Origin: Plantago major
Lineage: Eukaryota; Streptophyta; Magnoliopsida; Lamiales; Plantaginaceae
DNA length: 64,000 bases
NCBI GenBank assembly: GCA_026545765.1
Contig: JAIFAC010000213.1
Span: 79,630-143,629, forward strand
Direction: 5' to 3'
Position numbers and translations under genes: made by a program. The notes beneath the pieces were generated by a model, which searched no databases, had not been told where the DNA came from, and was given only the letters and a program-made list of their open reading frames with translations. Shown here in pieces: positions 35,553-47,400 of the stretch; within the stretch, counting starts at the first letter, position 1; every line of letters begins with the position of its first letter.

Positions 35553-37646
35553 TTACTCTCTCGTGTTCAGAGTCAGAAAGGTATGCGATTTCGCCAAGGC
35601 ATCAGCTCTTTCATTCCAGGCTCTATCAAATTTTTCCAAGGTGAATTCTTCGAAGTGGCTGGCCTCATTCTTGAGTAACTCAAGATACTTGATCATCGAA
35701 GGACCTTTTGTGGCAAAAGTCCCTGAAAATTGGGCTTCGAATGAGTCGGAGTCCGTAACGCTTTGAGCTTCCTGCTTGAGTGACTTGGCTAGATGCAGCC
35801 CCATTAAAAGTGCTTCATACTCAGCCTCATTATTGGTAACTTTGAACTCCAAAGAAATTGCATAGTCGATATCTGCGCCATCTGGGCTCTTAAGGTAGAT
35901 TCCAATTCCTCCCACTCTTCCAGTGGAAGAACCATCCACTTCCAATGTCCAGATATCGGAAGGATGTTTTTGGGCTTGGAGATCTCCTGTGAGCTGCTGA
36001 GGTTCCGATCTTGGTTTCTCCCTTTCCGTGATTTCCGTTCTGATGTTGTCAGCACCGGAGTTTCTTGGAACATCATCAAGAAGGAACATTTGGTTGACCC
36101 GAGTTTCCCCATCTGACAACGGAAAGGGCCGATTGATGAACTGAGCCTCCTCGAGGTTTTCCGGGTTGAACTTTGGCGGAACTGGCTTTCGGACTATATG
36201 CTTGGTGACTAGGCATTCGAGCACCTGCTTGTCAGGGACTTTCTCTGAATCCTCATCTGGATATTCCGCTAGGAAGTCGGCGAGGACTTGAGCCTTTTTG
36301 GCTGACGGAGCCTGGTCGCAAATGTCGTACTCACTTAGCTCGATCGCCCACCTAGAGAGTCGTCCTGATTGATCGGGCTTTCCTAGGACCTGTTTCAAGG
36401 GTTCCGTACTTAGTACCACTATTTTGTGAGACTTAAAATATGGTTTCAACCGTCGGGCGGTGTAAACCAGAGCATACGCAAATTTCTCAATCTTCACATA
36501 TCTTGTCTCCGCCCCATCAAGGGCTTTACTAAGATAGTAGATTGGCAAATGATCATTAGCTTGAATCCGTACTAGTACGGAACTCATTGCCTCTTCCGTG
36601 ATAGCTAGGTAGAGGTAGAGTGGTTCTCCTTCCACGGGTTTGGAGAGCAGCGGAGGGGAATGGAGGTACTTTTTCAAATTTTCAAAGGCCTCAGAACATT
36701 CCGCGGTCCACTCAAAGCTCTCTCCTTTCCGGAGGATTTTGAAGAACGGAAGGTTCTTTTCATGATCGGAAATGAAACGACTTAAGGACATTAGACGCCC
36801 AATAAGCTGTTGTACCTTGTTGAGGTTCTTCGGATGGGGCAGATCTAGGATTGCCTTGATCTTCTCAGGGTTTGCGCTTATCCCTCTCTCCGTGATCATG
36901 TATCCTAGAAACTTTCCTCCTTTTACCCCAAACGTACACTTTTCGGGGTTCAACTTCATTCCATATTTCCGAAGAATGGAAAAGCAATTGTTGAGATGCT
37001 CAATATGCTCCTCTTCAGTCTTACTTTTAACAAGCATATCATCCACGTAGACTTCCATAGTTTTGCCCAACTCCTCCTTGAACATCTTATTTACCAACCG
37101 TTGGTATGTAGCTCCCGCATTTTTCAACCCGAATGGCATTACCTTGAAGCAGTATACCCCTCCTTCCGCGAAGAAGGCTATTTTCTCTATGTCGTCCATG
37201 GCCATCTGGATTTGATAGAAGCCCTGATATGCGTCCATGAAGCTTAGGAGCGCACACCCCGCAATAGAATCTACCAACTGGTCTGTGCGAGGTAGTGGAT
37301 AAGGATCCTTCGGACAAAACTTGTTGAGCCTCGTGAAGTCATTACACATCCTCCACTTTCCTGGGGCATTCTCGACAAGTACCACATTACACTCCAAATC
37401 CGAGTACCTAACTTCTTCAATGTGCCCTGCTTTCAGGAGCCGATCAACTTCTGCGGATATGATTGCGTCCTTGATTGGGCTAAAGTCTTTCCTCTTCTGT
37501 CGGATATATTTGATCGAGGGATCCATGTTCAGACGGTGAACAGTGATTCTCGGATCTATTCCCTTCAGATCATCGATGCTCCAAGCAAATACATCCCTGT
37601 TGTCTCGGAGACAAGCAATAAGTTTCATTTCTACTTCTGCGCTCAT
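35553..37646 (-). CDS. Ty3/gypsy Tat-lineage reverse transcriptase and dual RNase H
   Basis: A 697-residue open frame, the longest in the window. Residues 1-330 hold the RT: LVENAPGKWRMCNDFTRLNK, FMDAYQGFYQI (catalytic Asp138), MPFGLKNAGATYQ, and YVDDMLVKSK with Asp202/203. Then comes the first RNase H (about 345-460: LYLYLAITEEAMSSVL, YYLSKALDGAETRY, WAIELSEYDI). A linker follows, then a second RNase H (about 565-690: LEVDGSSTGRVGG, NNEAEYEALLMGLHLAK, ERADALAK). The added archaeal-type RNase H is a Tat-lineage trait. The ATG is not the real polyprotein start; protease lies upstream in another frame. Its integrity contrasts with neighbouring broken pieces. Confidence 0.93.
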   Translation of the reverse strand: MSAEVEMKLIACLRDNRDVFAWSIDDLKGIDPRITVHRLNMDPSIKYIRQKRKDFSPIKDAIISAEVDRLLKAGHIEEVRYSDLECNVVLVENAPGKWRMCNDFTRLNKFCPKDPYPLPRTDQLVDSIAGCALLSFMDAYQGFYQIQMAMDDIEKIAFFAEGGVYCFKVMPFGLKNAGATYQRLVNKMFKEELGKTMEVYVDDMLVKSKTEEEHIEHLNNCFSILRKYGMKLNPEKCTFGVKGGKFLGYMITERGISANPEKIKAILDLPHPKNLNKVQQLIGRLMSLSRFISDHEKNLPFFKILRKGESFEWTAECSEAFENLKKYLHSPPLLSKPVEGEPLYLYLAITEEAMSSVLVRIQANDHLPIYYLSKALDGAETRYVKIEKFAYALVYTARRLKPYFKSHKIVVLSTEPLKQVLGKPDQSGRLSRWAIELSEYDICDQAPSAKKAQVLADFLAEYPDEDSEKVPDKQVLECLVTKHIVRKPVPPKFNPENLEEAQFINRPFPLSDGETRVNQMFLLDDVPRNSGADNIRTEITEREKPRSEPQQLTGDLQAQKHPSDIWTLEVDGSSTGRVGGIGIYLKSPDGADIDYAISLEFKVTNNEAEYEALLMGLHLAKSLKQEAQSVTDSDSFEAQFSGTFATKGPSMIKYLELLKNEASHFEEFTLEKFDRAWNERADALAKSHTFLTLNTRE

Positions 37647-38170
37647 CTCTGTTCCGATTCTAGTCTTCTTCCTGCTCCCAACAACAATCTCGATTTCGAG
37701 AGTTTCGAGGCTCGATCCGTGCGCCTAGGGAACTTCTCCTTCGACTTCCTACTCCTATCTACGGATTCTCCGTTGGGTGGGAGAATGCCTTTGGATCGGA
37801 GGTCACAAAGGATCGCCATAATGGGGGCCGATGCCCTTCTCGTGGACATAATGTAACACTCCCAAGCTTCTCGGATGTTTCCCATCTCTTCTCCTACTCC
37901 GAAGGGAGTTGGAAATTTCATTCTATTGTGTAAGGTGGATGAAATAGCCCGGAATTGATTGAGTCCTGGGCGCCCAAAGATGGCACTGTAGTCAAATGTC
38001 TGGTCAACCACAACAAATCGACCAATCTGTGACCTCGCCGAAGGTTCCAAGTGAAACGGTAACATAACACTTCCTAGTGGTCGAACAGCCTCCTCCAAAC
38101 CCTAGTATAGAGGTGTGAACTCCGTCAGAAGGATTCTTCCCAACCCATCTGATCTAGTGTCCTCTTAGAA
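37643..38170 (-). pseudogene. Aspartic protease region of element D
   Basis: Minus-strand frame 38098-37643 shows FVVVDQTFDYSAIFGRPG, LNQFRAISSTLHNRMKFPT and REAWECYIMSTRRA. This is the C-terminal half of the Tat protease and its link to RT. The active-site D-S/T-G segment should lie just upstream (38170-38280) but the frame is broken there. Confidence 0.7.
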
Positions 38171-40268
38171 ATGATATTCGAGGAACTCCCAGATCCACCG
38201 TAATTTTGTTCACTCGATAAGTCGCGATGGTCAATGAAACCACAAGAGGAACATCCGGGTTGTCAATCTCCTCACCTCCTGCCGTAGGAGGGGGGATTTC
38301 GCTATCGTCGAAGGATATTGCATTTGTTCCTCGAATCGCGGGTGCACCGTACGCCTATCATTGTTCAAGATTTTGGGCGGTCCGCCTTCGCATTCCTCGC
38401 TATCACCTCCAGAGGGTCCGCCATGCGATAGTGTTGATCACTCCAGACGGAGGGTTCTCCATCTCCGCCTCATCGCCAGATTCAGACGGATGTCCTTCCG
38501 CGGCGTGGCGGATAGCCCATCGGGCGAGGTGGCAAAGATAGTGGGCGAGGTGGCGTCAACAAGTATCCTCCCTTCTCCACTCCATTCTATCGTGCATGGA
38601 GGGCTCCCGCATATATGTGCTCCTTCAACTTGCCCTCTCTCACCAGTGTTCGACTGCTTTTAATCGATACAATGCCGGTCTCACCTCGCTCTTGTGAAAT
38701 TTGCAGATCCTTTCGCATTGCTTTCTCCGATTATGGGATGGCTTCCACTCGATGTCCAACTTTTTCTCAACAATGGTGGCCAAGATGTCGGATATCGGCT
38801 TGTTGAGGCGCTGTAGTCCGCGAATCTCCGGGCGGACTCTCTCCTCGTAAATGCCCTTGTCTCCGATCTTTATTCGGTCAAACTTCGGCGTTGTTCTTGT
38901 CTTTGTGGTTCCTTCCTTCTTCGATCCTTTCGGATCGGAACGCTCCTTCGTATTCTTCTCCGTACATCACCTCCTCACAGATGTCATCCAAGTGTTTTTC
39001 GCCTCACTTCGACTAGAGAGCTTCCTCCGCATGGAGTTGTAAGTATTAGCGCAGTGACGGATTCGCTCTTTAATACTATGGGGCTCAACTCGAGTACTTC
39101 GTGAAGCGATCTAGAAAGTTCAAGATCCTCCTTTCGATAACTTCGCCAGTGCTCCACGCTTTTCTTCTTTTGATTTTCCGAACTGCATAAGAACTTAGAA
39201 GATAGATCTGCATACGACCTTATCGACTTGTTTGGCAAAGCGTGTACCAATCCATAGCCGTTCAAGAGGGTGGATGAGAACGTAAGAGCTTTAGTATTGT
39301 CACCAACCCTTGAATCCATCTCTTGTCATTGTACCTTGTCAGTGACCCACGGACAAGTATCCCGTAATAGTATTCCAAGTTCGAATCACTGTTCGAAGTT
39401 TCTATTTCTTTCCTTTTCCTCATGATGTCATCACACGATTTATTTGCGCTTTGTAGTGATCTCGCCGGTCTTTACCAAAGCCCGAGGTTCGTAATTTGGG
39501 TTTCTAAAGCTTTTGCTAGGCGAGATTTCATTCATTCATGACCTCTCTCTGTGGATGGATCATGACATCCATGGGAGTTCATCTAGCTGCACTAATCGGA
39601 ATGGTCTCCGCCACATGATCTCTATCTCTCATGGGGCTTGTCGCGACCTCCTAGATGCTCATACCCCCTTCGTGGTACTCTCCTCCCATTCGCTTCCTCA
39701 CCGAACTTGCGGGCGAGGCCGCCGGTCTAGAAGGTTTCAGAATCTCATGGGCCACCGATCTCCCAACCTCTGCTGGATCGGACGTCTGCTTTCTTGACAA
39801 TGCGGGTCCGCTGAACCGGAGTAGCCACCGGAGTGGCTTGCCGAGGATGGGCTTTGTTAGACCTTAGCATCCTCGATAACCGTGAGCAATCTATCAAACT
39901 GAATTTCACTTAGTCCGAGGTCGCTTGTCCGGACAACGCGACCATCGGGCATTGTAAACTGTTGTCCTATGGTAGGGCCTGAGCTTCTGCTGGAGAAACT
40001 CGTGCTACTCCTTCTCCATGGTCCGTAGGCATGACATTCACAGGGACACTTTGGCCTCCCCTAAGCGAGGCGTCTCTTCCCTCATCCGAGGATGGGGTGG
40101 CGTTCGCCTGCCGCCGGATATTTCCTTCCGGCTCCTTCCACAACGCCCTTCGTCTCGGGTGGACGCCTCGCAGCGCGTGGTGGTGGAGTTCCTACGCCAG
40201 AAGCATTCAATCCGAAAGTTTCGCCCTCGTTCTAGCCATTAGCATAACACAAACACAGATCTTTTTGT
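38171..40268 (-). pseudogene. gag region of element D, degraded
   Basis: The capsid-like part is recognisable at 39319-38984: AKALTFSSTLLNGYGLVHAL-like sequence with SIRSYADLSSKFLCSS and SRSLHEVLEL, as in the Retrotrans_gag family. A Cys/His remnant lies near 38715-38660 (CKFHKSE in one frame), probably the nucleocapsid knuckle. The first kilobase (40268-39320) has no continuous frame. CAG and CTG are notably scarce here, so broken frames may be partly artefacts. Confidence 0.6.
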
Positions 40269-40270
40269 AA

Positions 40271-40290
40271 GGTTCCCACAGACGGTGCCA
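40271..40290 (-). promoter_or_regulatory. Primer binding site of element D
   Basis: On the minus strand, a few bases after the LTR, TGGCACCGTCTGTGGGAACC is found. The position and TGG start fit a PBS; the cognate tRNA is uncertain from sequence alone. Confidence 0.65.
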
Positions 40291-40293
40291 AAA

Positions 40294-41175
40294 TGCTGAG
40301 GGATAAAACCTCAAACACCAACACTACTACAACCAGTAACCTAATCTAGGATCCGCCTCCAACTTGAAGTCCGAACAAAGGCTTGTCCGAGTAAGAGTAC
40401 CTGAAAGGACTAAGCGGGGTTAGAATGTTACCCGGATTGCCTAAGTCAATCCGGAAGGAGGCTTTACTCAAAGGAGAGTTGAAATCTCTCAATGCAATAG
40501 TAATGGGAAAGGTTATGAATTCAAGAGTGCTTGTGACTTAGGGGACAACACCATTTCCTAGGTAATTTTTACTTACCTCAAGGTCTTGGACCTTGTGTCG
40601 TATTTATAGTTATATCATGCTTATGAAGTGGCTCATAAGATGATGCCAAGTGTATGCCTCAGATTTGGACACCAATGCTACCTTTGGCCCATGGCCCCTT
40701 AGTGAACAGTAATCCAATACTAACTAACTAATGGAGGGTAGTTTGACCTTTTCCTCTTGAGTACTGCTCGCACGCTGGGTCCGTAAGTCCCTCGATGATC
40801 CGCATGATTGGTTGATCATTGGGTAACTCAAGGTGTCCGGACTTAGAGTTCCACGGATGCATCTCAAAGGGTTCTCAAATACGCTTGGTCTTATCAGATT
40901 AGTGGCGTCGAGATTCTCTCGTCCGTCCGCTTAGCATCTTAGGACCGATACTTGGTACTTGGGAGGACCAGTAACCTTTGACAGTTCGAAGTCATCCATC
41001 TAGCTTGGTCGGACTAGCGAAATGGCGTACGACTTGTGAGTACTAGTCAACCGAGATGGTTTCTTTAGACGGACCACTCAAAGGTCGGACTAGCTTTGAG
41101 TGGCTATCTCAATTGATGCGCCTAGGACACGCCTATGGCACCTTTAACGGATTGGACACATATCCGTTATCAACA
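40294..41175 (-). repeat. 5' LTR of element D
   Basis: 882 bases from TGCTGAGGG to ATCAACA, uninterrupted, pair of 12599-13405 + 28517-28623. It carries the unoccupied copia site (cggac). A TATA-like ctataaata on the minus strand near 40600 could start the genomic transcript. Confidence 0.9.
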
Positions 41176-41814
41176 ATAATCTTGATGATAAAAATAAATG
41201 AATAATCCAAGCTGCAAAGATGTCTCAATGTTAATTTCTGAATCTAGGGTTCTTAGGTCCCAAATAGGGTTTAGAATAAGTTATGTTTGAAGTTATGGTG
41301 AAAACGAAGAGAATCCTTGTAAAATTCGACCAGAATCCGCCCCAAATCGCCTCAGAGTTCTCGCGTAACAAAATCCTCAAGGCTGATGTTTTCGCCAAAT
41401 GACACGACGCCCATTTCTTTTTCTAGGAGGAATTTCGCTACGATTCTTGAACTAAAGTTGTAGCCCTTTGAATTATCTTTCATGGCCAGCGATATCATAT
41501 GAGAGAGTTATGTCTAAAATGGCTAGACCGCCTCAGAATCATCACTTTTGCAAGTCACGCTAAACGCTTCTCAATTCTTTCGTCTCAACTCAATCCACTT
41601 CCGCCTTAGTCCAATTACTCTTCATTCAGAGATCTATAACCAATGTCTTCACTCCGATTTTCACCTTCGGGACCAAATAACACAAAAAATCCTACAAAAC
41701 ACAAACAAATTACCAAAGGATAAAAACGTACAAAAATACTATAAAACAAAGTACAAATACTAACAAAAGACCGCTAAAAAGGACCAAATCAGGCTTTAGA
41801 TTATTGTCTCATCA
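41176..41814 (-). repeat. 5' LTR of element B, right piece
   Basis: Resumes with ataat (D's TSD) and runs to TCTCATCA, matching 7755-8435. Confidence 0.9.
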
Positions 41815-42620
41815 ATAAGTCCTGCTCCGGAGTAGGTATGAGGATCTCTACAGAGTCCGGGGTAGCCCACTTCCAGCTCCATTCGAATCATGACTCCTTC
41901 ACTTTAGTGGGGCAAGTCAGAGAGCCCCATCTTCATTCAACTCCCCCGGGATCCGTGATGGCAATGTGTGTGGTGACGGGGAACTTGGTCCGCCACGCAT
42001 TTATTCCGCTCCCCGCCTTGGCTTAGAAGGGATAACAGCCTTCAGATTGAGCTAGCTCTTTGATCGCCCAGATCTTTTTCTCGACAGGACAGTTTGAGAC
42101 GCTTCTTCCGGCTCGTCGTCCCCCTCCTCCTCATCCCCATCTTCCTCTTCACCTCCTTCCTCCTCCATGGAATCATCATTTGTGCCCGGAATTGATTCCG
42201 CGGCCACCCTCTCCTCATCGCCGACTCAAACATTTTCACATCATCTAGATCCCGCCCGTGTCCCACCTGCTCAACCAACATTTCGTCCGCACCTCATCAA
42301 CCCCACCACCTCCAATCGTCCTAGCACGGATCGTGACCCTAGTCGGCCTAGCATTCCCTTCCCAAGCTACATTACTCGACTAACCTAACTCAAGGACAAC
42401 GCCCCTACATCCGAAGTCACCAAGAAGGAACTTCCACCACTTCCTTCGACCAAAGATCCGTTCCACCGCTGAATCACCACATTTTAGGATCACCTAATTA
42501 TGGGGCATCTCGAACTCCCATGATCTCGAGACGGCATCACTGAGTAGCGGATGATGATCGCGATCCGCAAAGATCATCGTAGTTCGGCCTCGTGAATGTT
42601 TTCACTATCGCTCCGGACAT
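41815..42620 (-). pseudogene. Tat-element antisense gene of host element C, 5' part
   Basis: ATG at 42620 on the minus strand (ATGTCCGGAGCGATAGTGAA), matching the starts at 29870 (D) and 55696 (E). It has an acidic run near 42120-42170 and then the beginning of the conserved domain near 41870-41820, equivalent to IPESVEIMIPDP in D. It stops at the B insertion; the gene continues at 7093. Confidence 0.75.
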
Positions 42621-43675
42621 CCTAGGGCACAAGAAACGGATCACCAAGAATTGTTTTTGTCCGAGAGTTCATTTATGTATCTTATTAGGTCGAGTTAGTA
42701 AGAGAAACCCTAGGTAACTGCATTCTCAAAGCCACAAATCTCCTAACCATTGGCACACCAATGGCATACAGCTGCACATGTGGTAGTGCCATAGGGGGAT
42801 TTCATGTGCCATCGACACCTAATCTAGTACATAAAAAGCAAGTACTGTGCCAAGACTGTGCCATTTATAGGAATATACGGGCCTAATGGCACCATTACTC
42901 CACACAAATGGCACATGCACAAAGCCATCAACTAAGCACAATCTACAAATTTTTGTCCAAAAATCTACAAGTTTTGCAATACTGGCAGTAAGCCTATACA
43001 ATTCCTATATGATTACATATCATTACTGGAAAACATAGCATGCAAAACATACAAGTGTTTCCTAAATTTATCATACGACATGGTAAATTTATACGGAAAG
43101 AGCCAAATACCAAGACTTAAGGCCACATAGTACTTCATTCAAATAATTTTGGGGATTCAAGCATAACCCTACATTGGGTACTATAACATACATCTCTACA
43201 GAGTTCAAACACAACTCTAAAGTGAGATTTCAAATCCTAAGCATGCACGCATCAATTCAACAAGCAATAGTACGCAACGAGTAGATATTGAAAATCATCT
43301 TAGATCTCAGAAAAGGTAATGAGCCACTTACTTGATAAAATTAGACCGTTGAAAAGGTCTGTTGTCAAAACTCGCTTCCCTTGAGTACTGCTTGCTCGGA
43401 TCTCCTGATGCTCTGAGAGTAGTTGCTTGCTCGGATGTTCTTGCTTGCTCGGATTGCTTAGATTGCTCTGGATTCAAACTTACTAAAGTGTTAAAGTGAC
43501 GGCAATGGCGAACTATTTATAGGGTACTTGGGAAGATGAAGGCCACATCCTTCCGCCTTAATCCCAGCCGTTGATCATTTTCATCTAACGGTCGTGTCGC
43601 TTCACACTTAGTGAATTTACATCCGGCCCCATTATTATTAATTAATAGATTCTCCACTCACTCGGGATTTGCACC
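42621..43675 (-). promoter_or_regulatory. Promoter region and 5'-UTR intron of the C antisense gene
   Basis: On the minus strand: TATA box 43521-43513, then a 5' UTR with repeated 'cgagcaagcaa' units (43380-43470), donor CAA|GTAAGT at 43331, and acceptor CCTAG ending at 42622, just before the ATG. The intron is about 710 bases, longer than in D and E. At 43675 the sequence is cut by the LTR of element E. Confidence 0.6.
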
Positions 43676-43769
43676 TGTTGAGGGGTGAAACCTCGAACAC
43701 TAACTAACTAAACTATTACAAGCAACTTAGTCTAGGACCCGCCTCCTACTTGAAGTCCGAAGCAGTATC
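43676..43769 (-). repeat. 3' LTR of element E, left piece
   Basis: TGTTGAGGGGTGAAACCTC..., related to the D LTR start. It ends with gtatc (43765-43769), the TSD of element F. Confidence 0.85.
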
Positions 43770-43917
43770 TGTCACGCCCCTGACCTTTTTCACCTCATAA
43801 GCATGTTTAATTACGTTTTAAAAATAACATCAAGAAAATTTTAATATTTTAATATGTGGTATAAACGTAGCCTTATTTGTGAAAAATTAAATTATAATGT
43901 GACATGGTATATTATTT
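43770..43917 (+). repeat. 5' LTR of element F, left piece
   Basis: Begins TGTCACGCCCCTGACC and matches 51717-51870. Its last 16 bases, ACATGGTATATTATTT, are the LINE target-site duplication. Confidence 0.88.
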
Positions 43918-44459
43918 TTTTTTTTTTGCACAAAGTTAAAATATATTGAAGCCTATAAGAGTACAAAACTAAGAGGGGCATACCCCAATAGTAAGTACAG
44001 TAATCAACTAAACACGAATCCACAACTAGCTCAATTAATAGAACTAGTGAAAGCAAAGGACTCAGAATGCAGTCTCCTCAACATACATAGTCCTACCCAT
44101 ACAACTTACACAAACACAAATGGATTTGCATTAAGCAACCCGCAAAGTGCAATAATCCAGGTTTGTTCAGGAAAAGCCTCGACATAAATGGGTAAATCTG
44201 ACACGCTTTAGAGTCTTGACTCAAGATGCAGACGATCAAGTGGCCAAATCGAGTAGAAAATGGCATCCCATTTATAGTAAGTTCTATGTTCAAAGACTCA
44301 AGGCTTCAATCCCTTCCATGATGGTCACCACTCAATAAACAAAGTCCCCAACAACAATAGAACAGGTCTCATAATCCAGTCTGCACAGCAACATTTTAAA
44401 CCTGGAACAAGGAAAACACTTAGACACGCAAATAGTCAAACAGTCCTACAGCATAAGCT

Positions 44460-47400
44460 CATATCCAATCACAAAGTCTGTAATCTTGCGATACAACCTT
44501 TCAACAGTCTATTAGGGGCAAAGTGAGATGTCAAGAGCAATAAGAAAACAAGAACCTGTGCCACTTTCTTAATCACCACTCTATAATGCAAGCCCAATCC
44601 TTGAAAGCAACATTGATTCCTAGCCTGCCAAATTCCATCCAGTATACAGCCAAAACCTGCAGACCTTACCTTATACACAAGTGAGTTCTGCATATGACTA
44701 GCAACAAAAAAATCAATCCAGTCCTATAATGACCTACCCCTGTAACTGACACCCAAAGCTCCCATTACAGCATCAATTACTTTAGAAGCATAAACACATG
44801 TACGTAATAAATGATCATGACTCTCTACACCGCCAAGACATAGTTCACAAGACTCATCATTAACAATGCCAAATCTAACTAACTCCGTCCTTAGTTGGAA
44901 ATCTACCTCACAATTAACCAATATAAAGAAACTCTAGGTGTGGTAATGGGATTCCACACCGAGAAAACCAACAATGTAATCATGCATAGGTACTAGTATT
45001 TCATAAATCACCGAACTATCTGCTTGTTAGCCAAACTGCCAACCTTGTTTGAAAATCGTAACTTCTCCACAAGCAAATCTCTCATAGATGACATGCCTTT
45101 CCACCATGTCAATCTCCCGCTTCCTCTGGATGACATAAAGCCCCTATTGCTGAGTTTGTGCTTTAATCCAGAGGTCCACACAGCCTCTGCTATTAGTGCA
45201 CATTGATCGCCATAAGACCAAAAATGATCCTATTCCAACCACTTCTTTTATCCAGAATCCACCACTCTTGAAATCCTGGCAAACCTGTCTCCAAGCAAAC
45301 AATGCCTTCTTACTATTTAATTCACCAGACCATAGATAGCTCCTGCAGATCCCCTCAACTTTCTTTGCAACTCCCACAGGCATTGGAAACACATAGCACC
45401 AAAACCTCAGATGCTCATCAAGATCGATTTTGCTAATCTGAGTCCTTTGATAACTCCTATGTTTTGCTTGCCAACTCTGTATCTTACTTGTCATCTTCAG
45501 AATGAGAGTATCATACTCAGATTTTTTCAACCTTCTGGGACTCAATGGGACTCCTAAGTATCTAACAGGGAAGACTCCTTCATTAAAATCCGGATATTCA
45601 TCACTCCTCTTCGACATCGACCTTACCCCTGCAAGAAACATAGAGCTCTTTCTATGATTTATATCCAATCCTGAGGTTGCAGAAAACTTATCCATAACTC
45701 TTTTCAAGGCTGAGACTGAGCCAACATCTCCTCTACAAAATAATAAAAGGTCATCAGCAAATAACAAATGAGTTAACTGAACTCTTCTACACTGAGGATG
45801 AAACTTAAACTCACTATCCTCAACCAACAAATCATGTTTCAACAATCTAGCAAGATATTCCATGCACAGCACAAACAAATAAGGTGACAATGGGTCACCT
45901 TGCCTTAAACCTTGTTTCCCAGGCATATTTCCTTCTAAAACACCATTGATACTAAATGAAAACTTGGCAGTACTAACACAGGTCATCACTAACTGAGTAA
46001 ACCATCTATCAAACCCTAAACCTATCAATACCTGAGACAAAAAGGACCAGTTTATTGAATCATATGCTTTTTTTCAAGTCTATATTAAGGAAACATCGAG
46101 GAGAAACCTTTGCCCTCCCATATAGTCTAACTAGTTCCTGAGCAGCAAAAATGTTCTGAAACAAATCCCTGCCACTCACAAAAGCATTTTGACTACAATC
46201 AATCAAAGCAGGCAACATATGTTTTAACCTATTAGCTAACACCTTAGTCATTATTTTGTAAATAACATTGCAACAAGATATAGGTCTAAAGTCAGCAATA
46301 GAAGTAGCATTCAAACACTTAGGCAATAAACTAACTGCAGTTGTATTTATCTGAGTTAGAATCTTCCCTGACTGATGAAACTCCTTCACAGCAGCAAGAA
46401 CTGAGACCCCAATTATATCCCAACTCTTCTTATAGAAACCTGCATTCATTCCATCAGGGCCAGGGCTCTTCACATCAGACATAGAAAACACGACATCTGA
46501 CTTCCTCCGAGGTAATTACCCTAGAATCCTATTCATAGGATCAAGAACCATAGGTCCTTCAGAGAATACTTCCACCTCCACACTCGCAATCCTTTCGATC
46601 AAACAATCCAAAGGTAAAACTCCAAAATGTGCTTAACTATACCAGCTCTCTCTGTGATCATACTGCCATCATCCAACTTCAACATATAGATCTTATTCTG
46701 CTTCATCCTATACTTCATACTATCAAAGAATAGCCTAGTACAAGAATCTCCATCCTCTAACCAATCCATTTTAGCTTGTTGGTGAAGCTGGCCCTTCCAT
46801 AGTGTCTGCAATTCCACATACTCAGTATGAGCATGAGTAATCTCAGTTTCCATGTTAAAACTGCTAGGATCCTCCAATCTAACTCTCTGCAAATCAGTCA
46901 AGGCTTGTAACTTCTCTTCCACTCTCTTTTCAAGATTCTGGTACTTTCTAACATTCAGAGATTTCAACTCCTTCTTAAGAATTTTCATCTTTGTAACAAG
47001 TTGATACATATAGCAACCTCGACCTCAGATTCCACACCTTGCCACCATAGGAAGAAAGCTAGCATCCTGAGTCCAGATGTTTTTAAATCTAAATGGCACA
47101 CCTCTAATTCTTTCCTCCTGAAACACCTTTGTAATGCTATAAGCATGATCTGAAACTCCTGGAGGGAAGAATTGAACAACAGATTCATGATTCATATTTA
47201 TCCACTTCTGATTGACCAATACCCTATCCAATTTGCAAAAGATATGAGAATTTGTCCATGTAAAATAGGACCTATGAAGCTATGATCAAGCAATTCCTTT
47301 ATGCATAGCATCCCGCAATTCAACCTGAATAGACCTCTCCACTAGCATTCCATTTCTCGAATCGCCTTAACTATATTCACATCTCCAGCCACCATCCAAG

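Larger units (their letters stand above)
12599..41175 (-). mobile_element. Ty3/gypsy Tat-lineage retrotransposon D, interrupted by a copia element
   Basis: gag, protease, RT-RNase H and integrase are on the minus strand (about 40260 to 34180). An antisense accessory gene lies on the plus strand (29870-32660), between integrase and the 3' LTR. The 5' LTR is 40294-41175; the 3' LTR is 12599-13405 plus 28517-28623, split by the copia element. A perfect TSD, ataat, flanks it at 12594-12598 and 41176-41180. Dual RNase H-like segments and an antisense ORF are hallmarks of the Tat lineage. Without the copia insert the element would be about 13.5 kb. Confidence 0.9.
7094..41814 (-). mobile_element. 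Non-autonomous LTR retrotransposon B, interrupted by element D
   Basis: This element lies on the minus strand. Its 3' LTR is 7094-8435, its interior 8436-11924, and its 5' LTR is 11925-12598 plus 41176-41814, split by D. The flanking five bases are agaag (7089-7093) and ataag (41815-41819), a TSD with one difference. Joining the flanks restores an open frame of element C's antisense gene. The interior is only about 3.5 kb and has no recognisable coding domain; even the ORF seen in A (2358-3212) is missing, replaced by about 150 bases around 9740-9890. The element is therefore a defective, mobilised-in-trans type. Confidence 0.88.

Noticed and set aside
36772..37539. Several plus-strand ORFs of 70-90 residues
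   Set aside because: They are shadows of the RT-RNase H ORF on the minus strand.
41838..42388. Pro/His-rich plus-strand ORFs
   Set aside because: They are opposite the acidic part of the C antisense gene on the minus strand.
43380..43470. Possible CRISPR-like or satellite array ('cttgctcgga' repeats)
   Set aside because: Only a few short imperfect units in the 5' UTR of the C antisense gene; too few and too short for an array, and the genome is a plant.
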